NCBI RefSeq assembly: GCF_000005505.3 | Contig: NC_016132.3 | Span: forward strand, 6,758,001-6,822,000 | Direction of reading: 5' to 3' | DNA length: 64,000 nt | Source of the DNA: Brachypodium distachyon | Taxonomy: Eukaryota > Streptophyta > Magnoliopsida > Poales > Poaceae | Shown here: piece after piece, positions 11,071 through 22,949 of the stretch | How positions within the stretch are numbered: position 1 is the first letter of the stretch | How the letters are laid out: every line of letters starts with the position of its first letter | Program-made: the position numbers and the translations under genes | Notes under the pieces: generated by a model | The model's database searches: none | What the model was told of the DNA's origin: nothing | The model's input: the letters and a program-made list of their open reading frames with translations, nothing else

Positions 11071-14000
11071 ATGGTCAGGATTTTAATAAGAATGACATAT
11101 TTGATTTGATAGATGGGCTAGAAATAAACATCACATAGGCCCGGTACCAATTAACATCGGATAGTTTGATTAAGAAAAAAAAGAAACGGAACCGGTGCAT
11201 GGTGTATGTACGTACTGCCGTAAATAGACCTTCCATTGACGTGATTTGTAGTTGGAGCTACATGCTTAGGTGAACCACGTCTGACATGATTCCCAAGATT
11301 ACTTTCTGAAAACAATTTCGATAAATAGGTTTCTATTTTTTTTTACCAAATCTCAATAAAAATTTGTGTTTAAACATTGTGCTTGATCGATAAAAGCATA
11401 CAACAAAACTATAACAAAAAGAAAATTTCACACCAGTAAAAACAATTTTTTGGTGTAATAGATAATCAATCGTCGATAGAAATTCATTCGACATGAGTTC
11501 TGTCAACCGTATATTTTTATGCGAAAGGCAAAAGTCATATATTAAAGCAACCAACTCTTACAGTACTATGCTCAGTTAAACACAAAAAATACATGACTCA
11601 ACGTTTTTTACGTGGTAGCTGGGAAGTTGCCGGTCTGAGACAGAAGATGTCCACGATATTGATATGAGAAGCAGACCGTCGTAACTGGAGAAAGGCGACG
11701 TTGAGGGCTGGATACCATGGTAGATTTGGCCAGCTACATATGTCGAGACCTAACCTTACTAGCTCCGCGCCGAAGCCGAAGCTGGCTGAACCTTCCCGAT
11801 CAAAGAAAATGCACCAAGACATGAAAAAGCATCTGCAAAATACAAAGAAAGAACCAAATCGACTACTCCAGGAGAGTCGCCGCCAATGAGATCGTCGCTT
11901 ATGAGGTGGATCATAGTCGAGGAAACCTTATTCTTAAACCGCACGGCGCCGCCATATCCATCAAAGTGTCGCAGCCGAGGAAGCAAACCTAACTCTAAGA
12001 ACAACGCATGTCAGAGTCCCATGCCTACCATACTATCACCGTCGAGGAACCAAATCTAATGGCTGGCCGGGGAGCAGGGGTCCATCGCAGTGCCGGCGGC
12101 GAGCGGTGTGGCGAGAATGCCATTTTGGAACAAAATTGGCTACGGTTTTGGGAAATAGAGACTTTTTTATTTTGACGAGTTATGACACTCTTAGGCAAGA
12201 CGTCATGTCAACGACATATGATGAAGAGTTCGCCACATTGCAAGCATAAGTCTAATACAAACGTGAATAATAGAACAACTGGTCCACATTCTTTGCAAGC
12301 TAAAATCACATAAAAATAAATGTTGTTTCATCTCCAAAACATAACATGATATACTTCCATACTTATAGGTGTAGTCAGGTTGGTTAATTCTAACTTTGTA
12401 AATGTACTAGCGTTTATCTCATAATCTAAACTTTATTCGAATGTATTACTCCAATGTCTATACAAATACGACACTTTTTTTTTCTTTTTATGTAAAAACT
12501 GTAAGGGAAGCCCCTATAGCTGTAAGGAAAACCACTACATCATAATTATTAATTATGAGCACCAGGATTTGAACCATGTCGCGTGAAGTTATGCACCCGC
12601 GATTTCACCACCAAACTAAGAGATGTTTCTCACAAACACAAACACACATGTCAGATTTTACAAACAACTAATTGCCCTATATCACACATGAATGACATAC
12701 ACCTATCATTGGTTAGTGTTTTTTAAATAATATAGCAATACGTATGTTTTCTAAAAATCTAAAAAGTTATAAAGACGTATCCCGCGCAATTGCGCGGGAC
12801 ACCTTGCTAGTTCAATGTAATAAGATCATCACGGCTATATGCCAATATATAAATGGTCATTTGTTTCTTTCTTGTGTCTGTTAAGAGGGTCAATTGATTT
12901 GTGCACAGCTGTAGCACCTGATATTATGTATGCTTTTCCAATAAAATGCAGCCCAATGTTTTTTAAAATGTAGCTCATTTTACTTCAGTATTCCATGGAC
13001 ATCTGGAATTCATATCCATATTGTTCTTTGTGGATGATGACTGGCTGGTTGCTTACTGCTCAAATGTTCTCAATGTAGATCGTTTTTTCTTTATTCCAGC
13101 TTTATAACCGGCCTTCACAATCAATATGTTTTCTGGTAGAGGATCTGAATCTGCTGACGAATTTTAACTTGTAGGGAAATTATGTTGAATTGTGTAAACT
13201 TTGCTAAGAGTTTTCTTGGAAAGAACTAACCATGCCTATGCATATAAGTAAATTCCTTGAAGATCCACTTCTATATCTTTCCACAGACGCTCTCTGTTGC
13301 GCTTTACTATATACATGCACATTTGTGATAGAACTTATCTCCATGAATCCTTGAATAAGTGATTGGCCTGTTGAAACATAGCATTTTTCTCTCTTTTTTG
13401 TCATAATATGTATTAGAATGGCCCCATCCATTTTTTGTTTTCAATTTGCAATGTCCCAAAAAGGTATATATATAATTATTAATCTGCATATCCGCTATTA
13501 GTCCCAGACTCACAGTACTACATAAAGCAAGCCGATCAAAATGAATCGCCATAACTCTCTACTCTTATGGATTCCATATTTGTGATACAGTACTATCTTT
13601 CTTTACTGTAGTACTGAATGTGTTCTTAAGTTAATGAGCACCATACTAGAACACTATACTATATTAGAATGAATTGTTTGCAATAATTTTCAGAATGCGT
13701 GCCTTGTTTTGTTTTGATTTCTTTTTCGTACAACTGTCTGTGAACCTGGTTCTCCGTTTTATATGGAGTGCGGTCGCCGTTTGGCAGGCGGATGGAAAAA
13801 AACAATAAGCAGAATGGAATGGCTGTGCGTACGACTGTTTTCTGTCTAATTGTGCTACGATATTCTTCTCAAACGCACAGATGAGGGAATTGATGCGATC
13901 CAACGATTGACTGATGTGTCGTACAAAAATCGGAAGCAAAAGTGTTATACCCATAGCATCACTCTAAGCACAATGGATCAGCTTTTACACCTAAGTACCA

Positions 14001-14330
14001 CATGAATTGTTACTGTATTTGTCTAGTCCATAACAGAATTAGGTGATCAAATCCAAATGTGTTTTATGATGCTTTGACTAATATGCAATGTTCTTTTGAA
14101 GGTTCTGCCAAGGAGAATGTTGTCGGTGTGAATGAAGAGGTGGAGCAGCTGCATCTGTGAGTCGGAAAAAAAAACTGCAGTTAACTTCTTAACAGGTGAA
14201 GTTAGTTTAGTCATTTATATGCATCCACCACGGTATCACTCCACTCTTGCTAGATCTCACACTAAACATTTCCTTGTGATTTCTTTCTCCTTGGTTCCAG
14301 CAGGTTACAGTAATCCTTCCGACTATCAGA

Positions 14331-14393
14331 TGGATAATGTCGGGTTTTTTTTTCGAAAAGGGGGAGCTCCCGGCCTCTGCATTGGATAATGTC
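14331..14393 (-). mobile_element. Tiny retroposed insert with 11-bp target duplication
   Basis: TGGATAATGTC occurs at 14331-14341 and again at 14383-14393. Between them is a 41-bp insert that on the minus strand ends in a run of A after CCCCCTTTTCG. A target duplication plus a poly(A) end is the signature of LINE-mediated retroposition of a severely 5'-truncated element. The matching 3' flank of copy 1 (around 5235-5260) has no insert. It sits in the presumed 3' UTR of DUF1618 copy 2. Confidence 0.75.
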
Positions 14394-14699
14394 TGAAGCT
14401 GAGTGACAACCGGTTGGCAATGGACTTGTCGTGGACCGTCCCAGTGAAATCTACGACATCGATGAAATGTTTTCTGTTCAAGTTCAGACGTTATCGCTGT
14501 TTGAGTTCAGACTTAATTAGCATTGGCCTGTATACGCTATATGCTTGATCAACCGTCGTGGCTCAGAACTGAAGGCAGTAATTCTTAGGTTCTTAGGGGT
14601 TATGCTTGGGCGAAAGTAACGCATTAAACTCTAAGCTTTTTTTTTCTATCTATAGTTAACTTGATCGATCCAGCCAGTGCTTTTGTGATGCCAATTTAA

Positions 14700-15120
14700 T
14701 CTATGTCTTCTCCTAAGCCGAGTCGCGGTGAGCTTGCACAGTCTATTAATTACCACTTTTTGCTGGGTGATTTATGTGGATTGGAGAGAGTGCTTTTGGG
14801 AGTCAGTCAGGTTGTGCTCCTTAAATTTCTTTGTTCTTGGCGGAACATTTTGGTTCCGAGTTCCGAAATGCAACAACTGTTCGTCCGGTGGAGTAGGCAC
14901 TGGACCCTTTGGGTACATCACGAACGTTCCTTTGTACTGTGCAAGATGCAAGAAATGGCTACGGAAACTCGGGCGCCGTTCGATGTCCATGCTGCCGCAC
15001 GACGGTCTCCTTTCCGTTTCCATGTATCCGCGGCTCGGTTCCTCTCCCTGCCCTGCGCCGCAGCACCGAGACAGCAACTGCGAAAAGATTCCGCGAGATG
15101 TAGCTTCTAGTTCAAGCTAG
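14700..15120 (+). other. Unrecognised open frame with two CxxC pairs
   Basis: An open frame from 14728 to 15120 encodes 130 residues with PKCNNC and, about 25 residues later, YCARCKKW. This spacing would fit a zinc ribbon. No family is recognised, the sequence becomes low-complexity at the end, and no splice partners were found. It may be a captured exon or chance. It lies between two DUF1618 genes. Confidence 0.2.
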
Positions 15121-15419
15121 CTAGCGTTGCTCTGGTCGTACACTCCGATCCCATGCCTGCTTTCTCTCTCGCTCCTTCCGCCTCACAGCTGGCCTCCACG
15201 CCCTTGACCGTCGCGGTCTTGCGCAAACCGACAAAATTCAAACCCGCCTTTTTCTCTTTCCCTTTTTCCTAACAGCCAAACCCCGGCAGTCACCGCCTTT
15301 CAAAACCCTAGCTAAGCTCTCATTCCCATCCTAATCCGCCTACCAATCAAAGCACCCAACCCCGCAAGGGTAAGGCAAGTGCCGTCGTCGTCTCTGCTTC
15401 TTCCTGCGCTCGCCGTCCG

Positions 15420-17286
15420 TCCACGTCCCCGTCGTGGGTCATCCTGAGCCGGGCGGCGCGCGCGTCCGCCACCGGCGACGACCTCCAGCAGGGCGCCGCG
15501 CTCTCCCTCGCGCTGGCCGCGCCTGGCTCTCCTCTGACGTCGAGGAACGGGAGGTGCGCACTTGGGGCGACGAGAACGGCGTGGAGCGCTCCTTCCACGT
15601 CGGCCGCATCCCCAACCCGCGCTACCTCGTCTGCGACGTCTCCTCTCCCGCCGCCGCCGCCGCCGCCTCGCTCGTCCCCAACCCCGACAGCCTCAACAAC
15701 GAACCCGGCGTCATCGCGGCGCCCGGAGGCGGCGGCCGTTTCATGGTTGTCACATCGTCGGCGGCCACCGAGCCGATCTCCTCTGCTTCTCGTCCGAGAA
15801 CGGCGAGTGGGTCCGGAAGGAGGTTGTCAACCCCCTGCCCGGCCCGTTGGATATGGACCTTCGCTGACATTGTCTCCCATGGTGGCAAGCTCTGGTGGGT
15901 GGATACCGTCGCCGGTCTCCTCGCCTGCGACCCGTTTGCCGACCAGCCGGTCATGGAGTACGTTCGGCTCCCGGAGGGCGACGTCAAGCGTGGTCATGGT
16001 TGCGGTTACTGCTCCGAGAGAGCGCTCGGCTCCCGCCGTGTCGTGCAGCTGAGCAATGGGAACTTCTGCTGTGTGGAGATGAGCTGTGCAAGGCTGCAAG
16101 CCATGGCGGCGCTCCCAAGGTCTCCATGGGGGCGTTGGCTGATCCAGGAACCGCGGAGTGGACGCTTGAGTATGAGGCGAGTTTTTCCGAGATCTGGGCC
16201 GCTGAGAGCTACAAGGCGTCGGGGCTGCCGGAGAAGACTCCCGTGCTCGCGCTCATCCACCCCAAGAATCCAGATGTGGTCTACTTCTTCTTGGAGGATC
16301 ACCTCTTCGGCGTCGATATGCGCACGAAGTCGGTCGTGGAGTGCGAGCCTTACGAGCCATCCACTCCACGGAAGAAAGGCAGCTTCTCTTCTTGGCTCGT
16401 TCTTCCATTTGAGCTTCCGCCCGCGTTCTCGGCAGGTAATCTCTCTCCACTAACCTGTACTGTTGATGTAGGCCGTAAGAGATGGACAGAGATAGTTCTT
16501 GTGTACAACTTTCTACGTACTTGTGGACATAGTTTGCAAGCCAAACTATTGGTATTGAGTATTGGCATGTACCATGTAGAGTTGTAGACTTTAGTGGGGG
16601 CGTTATATTAGGATGATGATGATTTTGTCAAGCAAAAAAATGGTTCAGTTTAAATGTGATCTAAACACTTCATACCGCGCATACCAGCCAGTGGATTCGA
16701 CGCAATAAAACTTTGACTATAATTGATGTTACTCAGTTTTGTGATTCATGCCCTATAATTGTCATTTCTTGTACTCGATCGAAAGCTAAAGCTGAGTGCA
16801 TGAATGTTATTCAGTATGTGTGAAGTAATTGTAGATACCATGTAATTATTTAACTGTGTAAAGATATGTCTAGATAGGTGTAGGTTTACTGATGGGAATT
16901 TCTTTCAGTTCGTCTAAAATGATATCTTCATACTCCTTTTTCCTGACATTGCACTAGGTTGTTATTTGAATTATTTGATCATTAGTTTCTCTGCATATTC
17001 TCTAATTAAAGTGTATCTGATCATAGAAAGAAACTAGCTAGTTTTCTGTCACTCATATATCAATTTCCATAACAAGAAGCTATCTAGTTTCTGTCACTCA
17101 TATATCGATTTCCTCATTTCCATAACAAGACGCAGTAGTTTCAATCAAATACAAAGCATTTGAACGTTTCAAGTTCTCCTTTTTACCTAACATGTATTTG
17201 CTTTGGTTGAATGTTCGTCAGGGTTAAGGAATGAAGCCTCATCTACGCCACCTACTTCTGCTCCAGCTGCAGGCAACAGAGTTTAA
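15420..17286 (+). pseudogene. DUF1618-domain gene, copy 3, decayed
   Basis: The DUF1618 protein can be followed only by changing frame. PSWVILSRAARAS begins near 15429, then VGRIPNPRYLVCDVSS, LLCFSSENGEWVRKEVV near 15780, GGKLWWVDTVAGLLACDPF near 15882 and PVLALIHPKNPDVVYFFLED near 16240. At least four frame changes are needed, near 15525, 15750, 15860 and 16100. The expected ATG is missing at the start. The intron donor at 16436, the acceptor at 17220-17221 and a second exon (17222-17286) that reads in frame to TAA are still preserved. The copy is clearly more diverged from copies 1 and 2 than those are from each other. Confidence 0.8.
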
Positions 17287-17543
17287 CATGGGGAGCCTTC
17301 CACTTGCATCATCCAAAGTTCCAAGCCAAGTGAAGTTAGCTGCGTGTGATCACCTGTTTGTCATGTAGTGCTCGTCTGTCTGTTACAAGCTGAATATGTT
17401 TTGCTAGTTCTTGCCCTGCTAATTTCCTTTGTGGCCTCAACCAACGTGACCTTCTATGATGGTACTCCTTTCGGCAGCAGTTTGATTTGATAACTTTGTT
17501 ATGCCTCCATGCTTCTCTTTGATTATGGTTTCTGCATGCTTAA

Positions 17544-17660
17544 TACTCCCTCCGTCCCATATTAACTGTCTCACATTTGCCTAAATATGCATGTATCTAT
17601 ACCTAAAAAACATCTAGATACATGTAATATTTTGACACTTAATATTGGACGGAGGGAGTA
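17544..17660. mobile_element. Stowaway MITE
   Basis: About 117 bp with left end TACTCCCTCCGTCCCATATT and right end AATATTGGACGGAGGGAGTA. Confidence 0.85.
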
Positions 17661-18876
17661 GAACTTAACTGTTGACATGTGCCTTAACAAAATCCTTGCT
17701 ACGTCATCAGCACTGACAAATCAGTTGTTTTACTTACCCATTCTGGTATTCAAATTGTTCATTTGTGGTGTCATTTGTAGTTCTATCAGGCTTGCTGGTT
17801 GCCTTGCTTGTTATAAGTTTAAACTATTTTTTGCAATTCTGTGACGGTTGTTTTCGTTATAGAACATACCATTCTGTGACAGTGGGATTAGTATTAATCT
17901 GTGTGACATTATTGTGCTACCTGCTGCCTTCTGCTCATGTATCTTTCTTAGGGTTTTGCATGAGTTCTGATGATGGATCACATTGTATATAAGTTCTGCA
18001 TTCTGTTCCAGTCTAATAGTAGTATGCACTGTTCTGCTGATAGCTCATACAGTTTAGGCTCTTCCTTAAAAAATTGTTTGGGCTGTTTTTTTTATTTTTA
18101 GAGAGAGCTGTTTGTTGTTTGTGGTCTCAATGTATAGCAGTTTATCTTGTTGCATGTTTTGGTTCAGTCTTTTCTGAGAATGGTTGTAGCGGTCATAATG
18201 TATACGGAGTACTATTCTTTAGGCAGTTATCAAATTGAGGACCTTATCCATAGGTGGTGCACAGTATGGAAGTACCTTTCGTTACTGTGGTAGTCCGTTG
18301 ATCTTATAATAGTTATAGGCGAAGACAATGCATTTTGTTCATCGGAAGCTATTGTACTCCCAGTTCTTCTTTGCCTGTATTTCAATCAGAAAGGACTCCG
18401 GAGCTTGATTCATACCAACACGGAGTTGCAAACAGACAGATGAACAAAGTTGTTACGTGCTCTGGTTTTTATTCTCTCAATATGCAGTTGGACTGTGTGA
18501 CTGGTTGGATGAAAATTGAAAGGTTCACACCAATTAAGCTGTTTGTGCCGATTCAATAATGATTGAACCTGTGTATTTTTGCTTTCATCGGAAGCTATGG
18601 TAGGAGTTTATAGTGTTGCCAACGCCAGGTGCATTAGCAGCTAGCAATGGTTGGCAAGCGCAAGTGAATTTGTGATAATATTGCACAATACTAGCATGCA
18701 TGTCCACAATCGATGCGCAATTGCGCGACCTACAAATGGCAAATGATATTTACAAACACGGTAGCAAAGCTTATTGCAACATACTCGCCAGGAACGAATT
18801 GAGTACAAAAAAATTACAAACGCGCCAGGAGCGAGTCAATCTCTCGGCTAGAGGCAGCCAGTACTTTCCCGAGCGC
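17661..18876. other. Intergenic, no gene seen
   Basis: AT-rich sequence between DUF1618 copy 3 and the convergent NAC gene. Only short, unrecognised open frames occur. The last few hundred bases are likely the NAC 3' UTR. Confidence 0.5.
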
Positions 18877-20212
18877 CTAATCAATCTCAAACATGGGCAG
18901 CGATGTTGACGACGTCGGCAGCTGCTGGTCGTGGTGCGCGTCCTCGACGGCCTCGAACGAGAGGTTCCTCTTGATGGTCTCCAGCACCGACGCCAGCGTG
19001 CCGCCAGGCGCGCTCTCGCCCACGGCGCCGGCACCGTCCGCCTGCCCAGAGCCCCCCCCGGCTATCAGGTACTGCAAGATCTGGCAGTCAGTCCAGTCGT
19101 CAACGTAGCCGCCTACGCCGTACGGCGCGTCGGGCACCTGTACCGGAGCTACGCCGGCATGGCTTGGCGGAGCCGCCCCGGAGCCGAGCCCGCCCGCGTC
19201 CGGCGCGACGGGCACGGACGCGGCGCCCTTCTTACGCACGCGGCAGAGGACCCAGTCGTCGAGCCTCATGGAGTCGCGGGGGTGATTATTACTGTGGGCG
19301 GCGCCGTCGTCGGGGTGGAGAAGGCGGAACTCGTGCATGACCCAGTCGGTCTTGGCGCCCCGGGGAGAGCGGCCCTGGTAGAAGACGAGCGCCTTCTTGA
19401 CGCCCAGGCAGCGCGCTCCGCCGGAGGCCAGGATGGGCTTGTCGGTGCCCGTGGCCTTCCAGTAGCCCGACCCCGCCGTGCGGTTCGGCCGCGCGCCGTT
19501 GGGGTACTTGCGCTCCCGCGGGCTGAAGAAGAACCACTCCCCTTCCCCGAACATCGCCTTGCCTGCACGCACGTACGTACGCACAAAATTGTTATAGAAA
19601 TATGTCCATACTCCATTTCATTACAGGTTGCCCATGCAAATAAAAATATGTGCAGTAGTGCTGTTCCTTTCGATGGATTGCATGCTGTGGGTGTTAATTA
19701 ATTAAGACGATCGAGGTGGGCAAAGCTCATCAACTGATCGTGTGGGAGTTAAAACTACTTGCTCCGTACAGCGAGATTGTATATTTCTATATATATATCG
19801 GAGTAGACAAGGAGATGAGGAGATCGACACGTACGGCCGGACACTTGTTGTACTTGTCCAATTCTCTTGTTCGACCTGGACGATGATGTATAAATAATAT
19901 TCTCTCCGTCCCCCAGCTAGATTTCTCGTTTTTTATTTTATTTACTAAAGGAAAATTAATTTAAAAAAAAACAGCTAGTCGAAACGGTGGTGGATAACAA
20001 AAAGAGCTTGTCCTGTCTCATGGCTGATTACCAGGGAGTTCCCAGGGGTCGAACTTGTAGATGTCGACGTCGGCGATGATGGAGGTGGCAGCGGAGGCGG
20101 CGGAGGTGACCTTCTTCTTGAGGTAGCAGACGATGATCTCCTGGTCCGTCGGCTGGAAACGGAACCCCGGCGGCAGCTGCCACCCCCGGAACACAAACCC
20201 TTCTTCCATCAC
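18877..20212 (-). CDS. NAC-domain transcription factor
   Basis: Two-exon gene for 288 residues: exon 1 is 20032-20212 and exon 2 is 18877-19562, with a GT-AG intron of 469 bp. All five NAC subdomains are visible: [19 protein letters not shown] (A), [17 protein letters not shown] (B), [15 protein letters not shown] and [12 protein letters not shown] (C), [20 protein letters not shown] and WVMHEFRL (D), [11 protein letters not shown] (E). The C-terminal ~115 residues are Gly/Ala/Pro-rich with acidic stretches, as expected of a plant transcription activation region. The product should bind DNA as a dimer in the nucleus. Two adjacent ATGs (MMEEG) make the start ambiguous by one residue. The usual second intron of NAC genes is absent. 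I cannot place it in a named subfamily. Confidence 0.93.
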
Positions 20213-22320
20213 CGATATCCCTACCTACCTGTGAATCAATCAATAAGCTCCCCGGCCGGATCTTTACTGCTCACTCGCACCTTCACAGCTAGCCTAGAGT
20301 CGCCGCCTACATACGACGAAGAACTGGCTCGATTTGGGCAATGGAACACAAGGGAATCAAGTGTAACTACAGGAGATGCATGCACATATAGAACCTATAT
20401 ATATATATATAGCTGGCTTGATTGAGAAAAAAAATTAGCCAGCTTAGTGATCGATACTGGTCATGGTCAATGAGTAGTGTCCAAGCAAATAGCTATTGAT
20501 CGATGTGTTTATCGATCCAGCTGGGACAGCGACAGGCGGGGCGTACATACACAAGGGACAGTAATTGCTGACGTCCAATGTTACGTCGCGCTTACAAGTA
20601 AGCCACGCGCACGTGACCATGACAGCCGCCGGCCAAATTAAGCTTTATGGATATTACGTACGTTTGTACGCACTTTAATTTCAGCATGCATGAATGTTAA
20701 TTAGATCGGGTCGCCAGCTATATGGCTGGTGAATGTGGAACCGTCGTTTAACTGGTGTGCCGCACAAAAAGTTTGATTGCCGATTTGTCATTTCTACACC
20801 AAGCACGTTACACGTATACGGTCCTTATTCGCATTGCAGAGGCCGGCGAGAGGTTATCTTCTTTTTCGGATGAAAAAGCACACCTTCACTTGGCTACCTG
20901 TCGTCGACACGTTGATCAAGTGGACACGAATACAAGGAGCAAGGTGTTCATGTAAATGTAACATATTCGGTGTGTAACGAATATAAGGCGGTGGTGAAAC
21001 CAAGAGGAACGAATTGGCTAATTTTGCAGGATTCGTAATGCATCGTGTGACGACTTGCCGGTCTCAGAAGCAGATATTTTACAGTTACACGGGCGAGGAG
21101 AGCAATGTTGCGACTTTGTTAATTGCGGACTGTCACTGTACGTACCCACAGATTAATGCTTTGTCCTTGCCCCTCGGTGCCATGTTGATCAGCAGACACC
21201 AGCATGCAGCAGCAGCAACCGCTTGGACGGTGCAAGCAACGGAAGAATTGATTCCCCGGATAGGCCTGAGGTCATCTCGCCATGAGTGTCCCGGGAAGCA
21301 ACTTAAGCTAGTTTCATGATCACGAGCAAGTTACCTACGGTTGAGCCCTGTAATCCTGTCACTTTGTTACACTCTTGGTTCATGCACTGGAGCGATTATC
21401 GCGTGGCCTCGGCGGTAGAGGTCATGGGCCGTCATGTCACCTGGGCCCACTCATGACTTGGAAGGCCGGGTTCGAACGAATTATGCAAGAGGGCCCGTGT
21501 ACGTTGCTCTCTTCTCCTGGGCGAGATTTCGCCCGTGTGCAAGCCCAAGCCCAGATTGATTTGTATTTCTAACGGGCCGATGGTCTTGGCAAGCCGATCT
21601 GTCCAAGTGCCGAGGCACCCCACCAATAAATTCGAGTCCATTCCATTCCCCGTATTCCGCGCCCCACGCACGGCCCCCACGGCACATGGGCAGCCACAAC
21701 CCTTCTCCTGGTCCTGGATGCGTGGCTGCGTCCAACTCTCCCGTAAGTTGAGCCGATGGACCAACAACGAGACGATGATCCACTCAGCATCCAAGGAAAA
21801 AATAAGAGCCCGCAACGCATCACATCACCAACACATGCAGCAGCATCGGCTGGCCCAAGGCCAAACCCACCGCGAACCCAGGTTGCACCAGCCGGCCGGG
21901 ACGGGCATCATTGCGGCAGGATTAAACTATCAACTGCCTGCGAAATGATCCAGCCAGTACTGCTTGCTGGTACTAAGCATATATAACTGTGGCTCTATCA
22001 CTGGGCGAGCGGGTATAATTAGGGCCACGGGTTTGCTCGATTCTCAGACGTACACACGCCATCGTTGCGTCACAACACACTGGCTCGCGGTACAGTTGGC
22101 AGCTTATTAATTCCGTTTATATATATACGTGCGTACTGCTGCCTCACTCAACGTGCTTCAAGAGGCAAACTCTCAATCTGAGACACGTGTGTGTATCGTC
22201 CCGGATGATATGATCAGTGTGATGTTTTACTGTGCCAATTCTTGAATTGTTCGACTAATTGGTCTTTTTCGACTGAGAGCGGCGAGGACGACCTTGATAA
22301 ATATACACTCGCTTGCTTAA
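20213..22320. other. NAC promoter side and intergenic DNA
   Basis: No gene is supported. There is an (AT)n run near 20395-20411. Open frames around 21375-21990 on both strands overlap each other and match nothing known to me. Confidence 0.45.
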
Positions 22321-22575
22321 CTGACCACGAATTGAAGACGATGTCGATCCATGCAACGTGGAAGAAGTTAACCGTGGCATGCGTGCAGAGTGCGTGACTG
22401 TGATGTTGGACTGTAGCAGCGTTACTATCTTGTTAACTGACCACGAATTGAAGACTATGTCGATCGACGGGAACCGGCCGGCCGGCCGTCCATGGAAACG
22501 TGGAAGAAGTTAACCGTGACGCGTGTGCGGCGTGCATCACAGTGATGTTGGACTGTAGCAGCGTTATTATCTTGA
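22321..22575. repeat. Imperfect tandem duplication, ~116-bp period
   Basis: CTGACCACGAATTGAAGA begins at 22321 and again at 22437. Both copies continue through 'acgtggaagaagttaaccgtg' and end in 'gtgatgttggactgtagcagcgtta'. The second copy carries an extra GCCGGCCGGCC-containing insert of about 20 bp. It is not coding. Confidence 0.8.
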
Positions 22576-22703
22576 TACTTGCTCCGTCCAACAAAGTATG
22601 TCTCAATTTCAATTAAATTTGAATACATCTATACACTAAGTCATGTCTAGATACATCCAAATTTCGACAAAATTGAGACATCTTTTGTTGGACGGAGGGA
22701 GTA
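22576..22703. mobile_element. Stowaway MITE (128 bp)
   Basis: Ends TACTTGCTCCGTCCAACAAA and TTTGTTGGACGGAGGGAGTA. It is nearly the same element as 6350-6477. It lies immediately after the tandem duplication. Confidence 0.85.
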
Positions 22704-22832
22704 GTAAAATTCAAGGAGCAACAGTTCCTCCTTAAATTCAGCGGATAAACCTTGATAGAGGTTGCATGTGAGTGTCAACATTGAAGGCGATTTGCACTTA
22801 ACATATCACTGAATGAATTGTATGAATATTTT

Positions 22833-22949
22833 TACTCCCTCGGTCTCATATTAAGCGACTAAAATTTGCCTAAATATGGATGTATCTATGTCTAAAAAAC
22901 GTCTATATACACGTAAAAGAAAATCACTTAATATGGGACGGAGGGAGTA
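22833..22949. mobile_element. Stowaway MITE
   Basis: Ends TACTCCCTCGGTCTCATATT and AATATGGGACGGAGGGAGTA, about 117 bp. Internal sequence 'tgcctaaatat.gatgtatctat' is shared with 17544-17660. Confidence 0.85.

Larger units (their letters stand above)
9513..12810 (+). mobile_element. Non-autonomous Helitron in DUF1618 copy 2 intron
   Basis: The 5' end reads TCTATTCTATTATATACTAA after an A at 9512. The 3' end is a perfect palindrome CCCGCGCAATTGCGCGGG (12781-12798) followed by ACACCTTGCTAG and then a host T. These are the hallmarks of Helitrons: 5' TC, 3' hairpin plus CTRR, and insertion between A and T without target duplication. Copy 1's intron lacks the element, and its sequence near 4270-4295 aligns with the joined flanks. 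No Rep/helicase coding is seen, so it is non-autonomous. It carries a second Helitron-like 5' end and a MITE. Confidence 0.85.
7902..14160 (+). pseudogene. DUF1618-domain gene, copy 2, frameshifted
   Basis: Close paralogue of the gene at 3036, with exon 1 at 7902-9010 and exon 2 at 14102-14160. The first 89 residues run in one frame up to a run of seven C at 8164-8170, where copy 1 has CGCCCC. The extra C makes the frame hit TAA at 8175-8177. The rest of the DUF1618 domain continues in the +1 frame (RKEFSWRPFVEGYFVLDAKT, then SGRLWWIDLSWCLLTCDPF). Donor, acceptor and stop are all intact, and the tail ends EQLHL. Without the extra base the product would be 388 residues. A single homopolymer change may also be a sequencing error or a polymorphism. 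The intron (9011-14101) is about six times longer than in copy 1 because of a Helitron. Confidence 0.75.

Noticed and set aside
18931..19701. 256-codon + strand frame
   Set aside because: It is antisense to the NAC gene, whose domain is clear on the minus strand.
21375..21990. Overlapping open frames on both strands
   Set aside because: Five frames overlap, none with a recognisable domain; expected by chance in GC-rich DNA.
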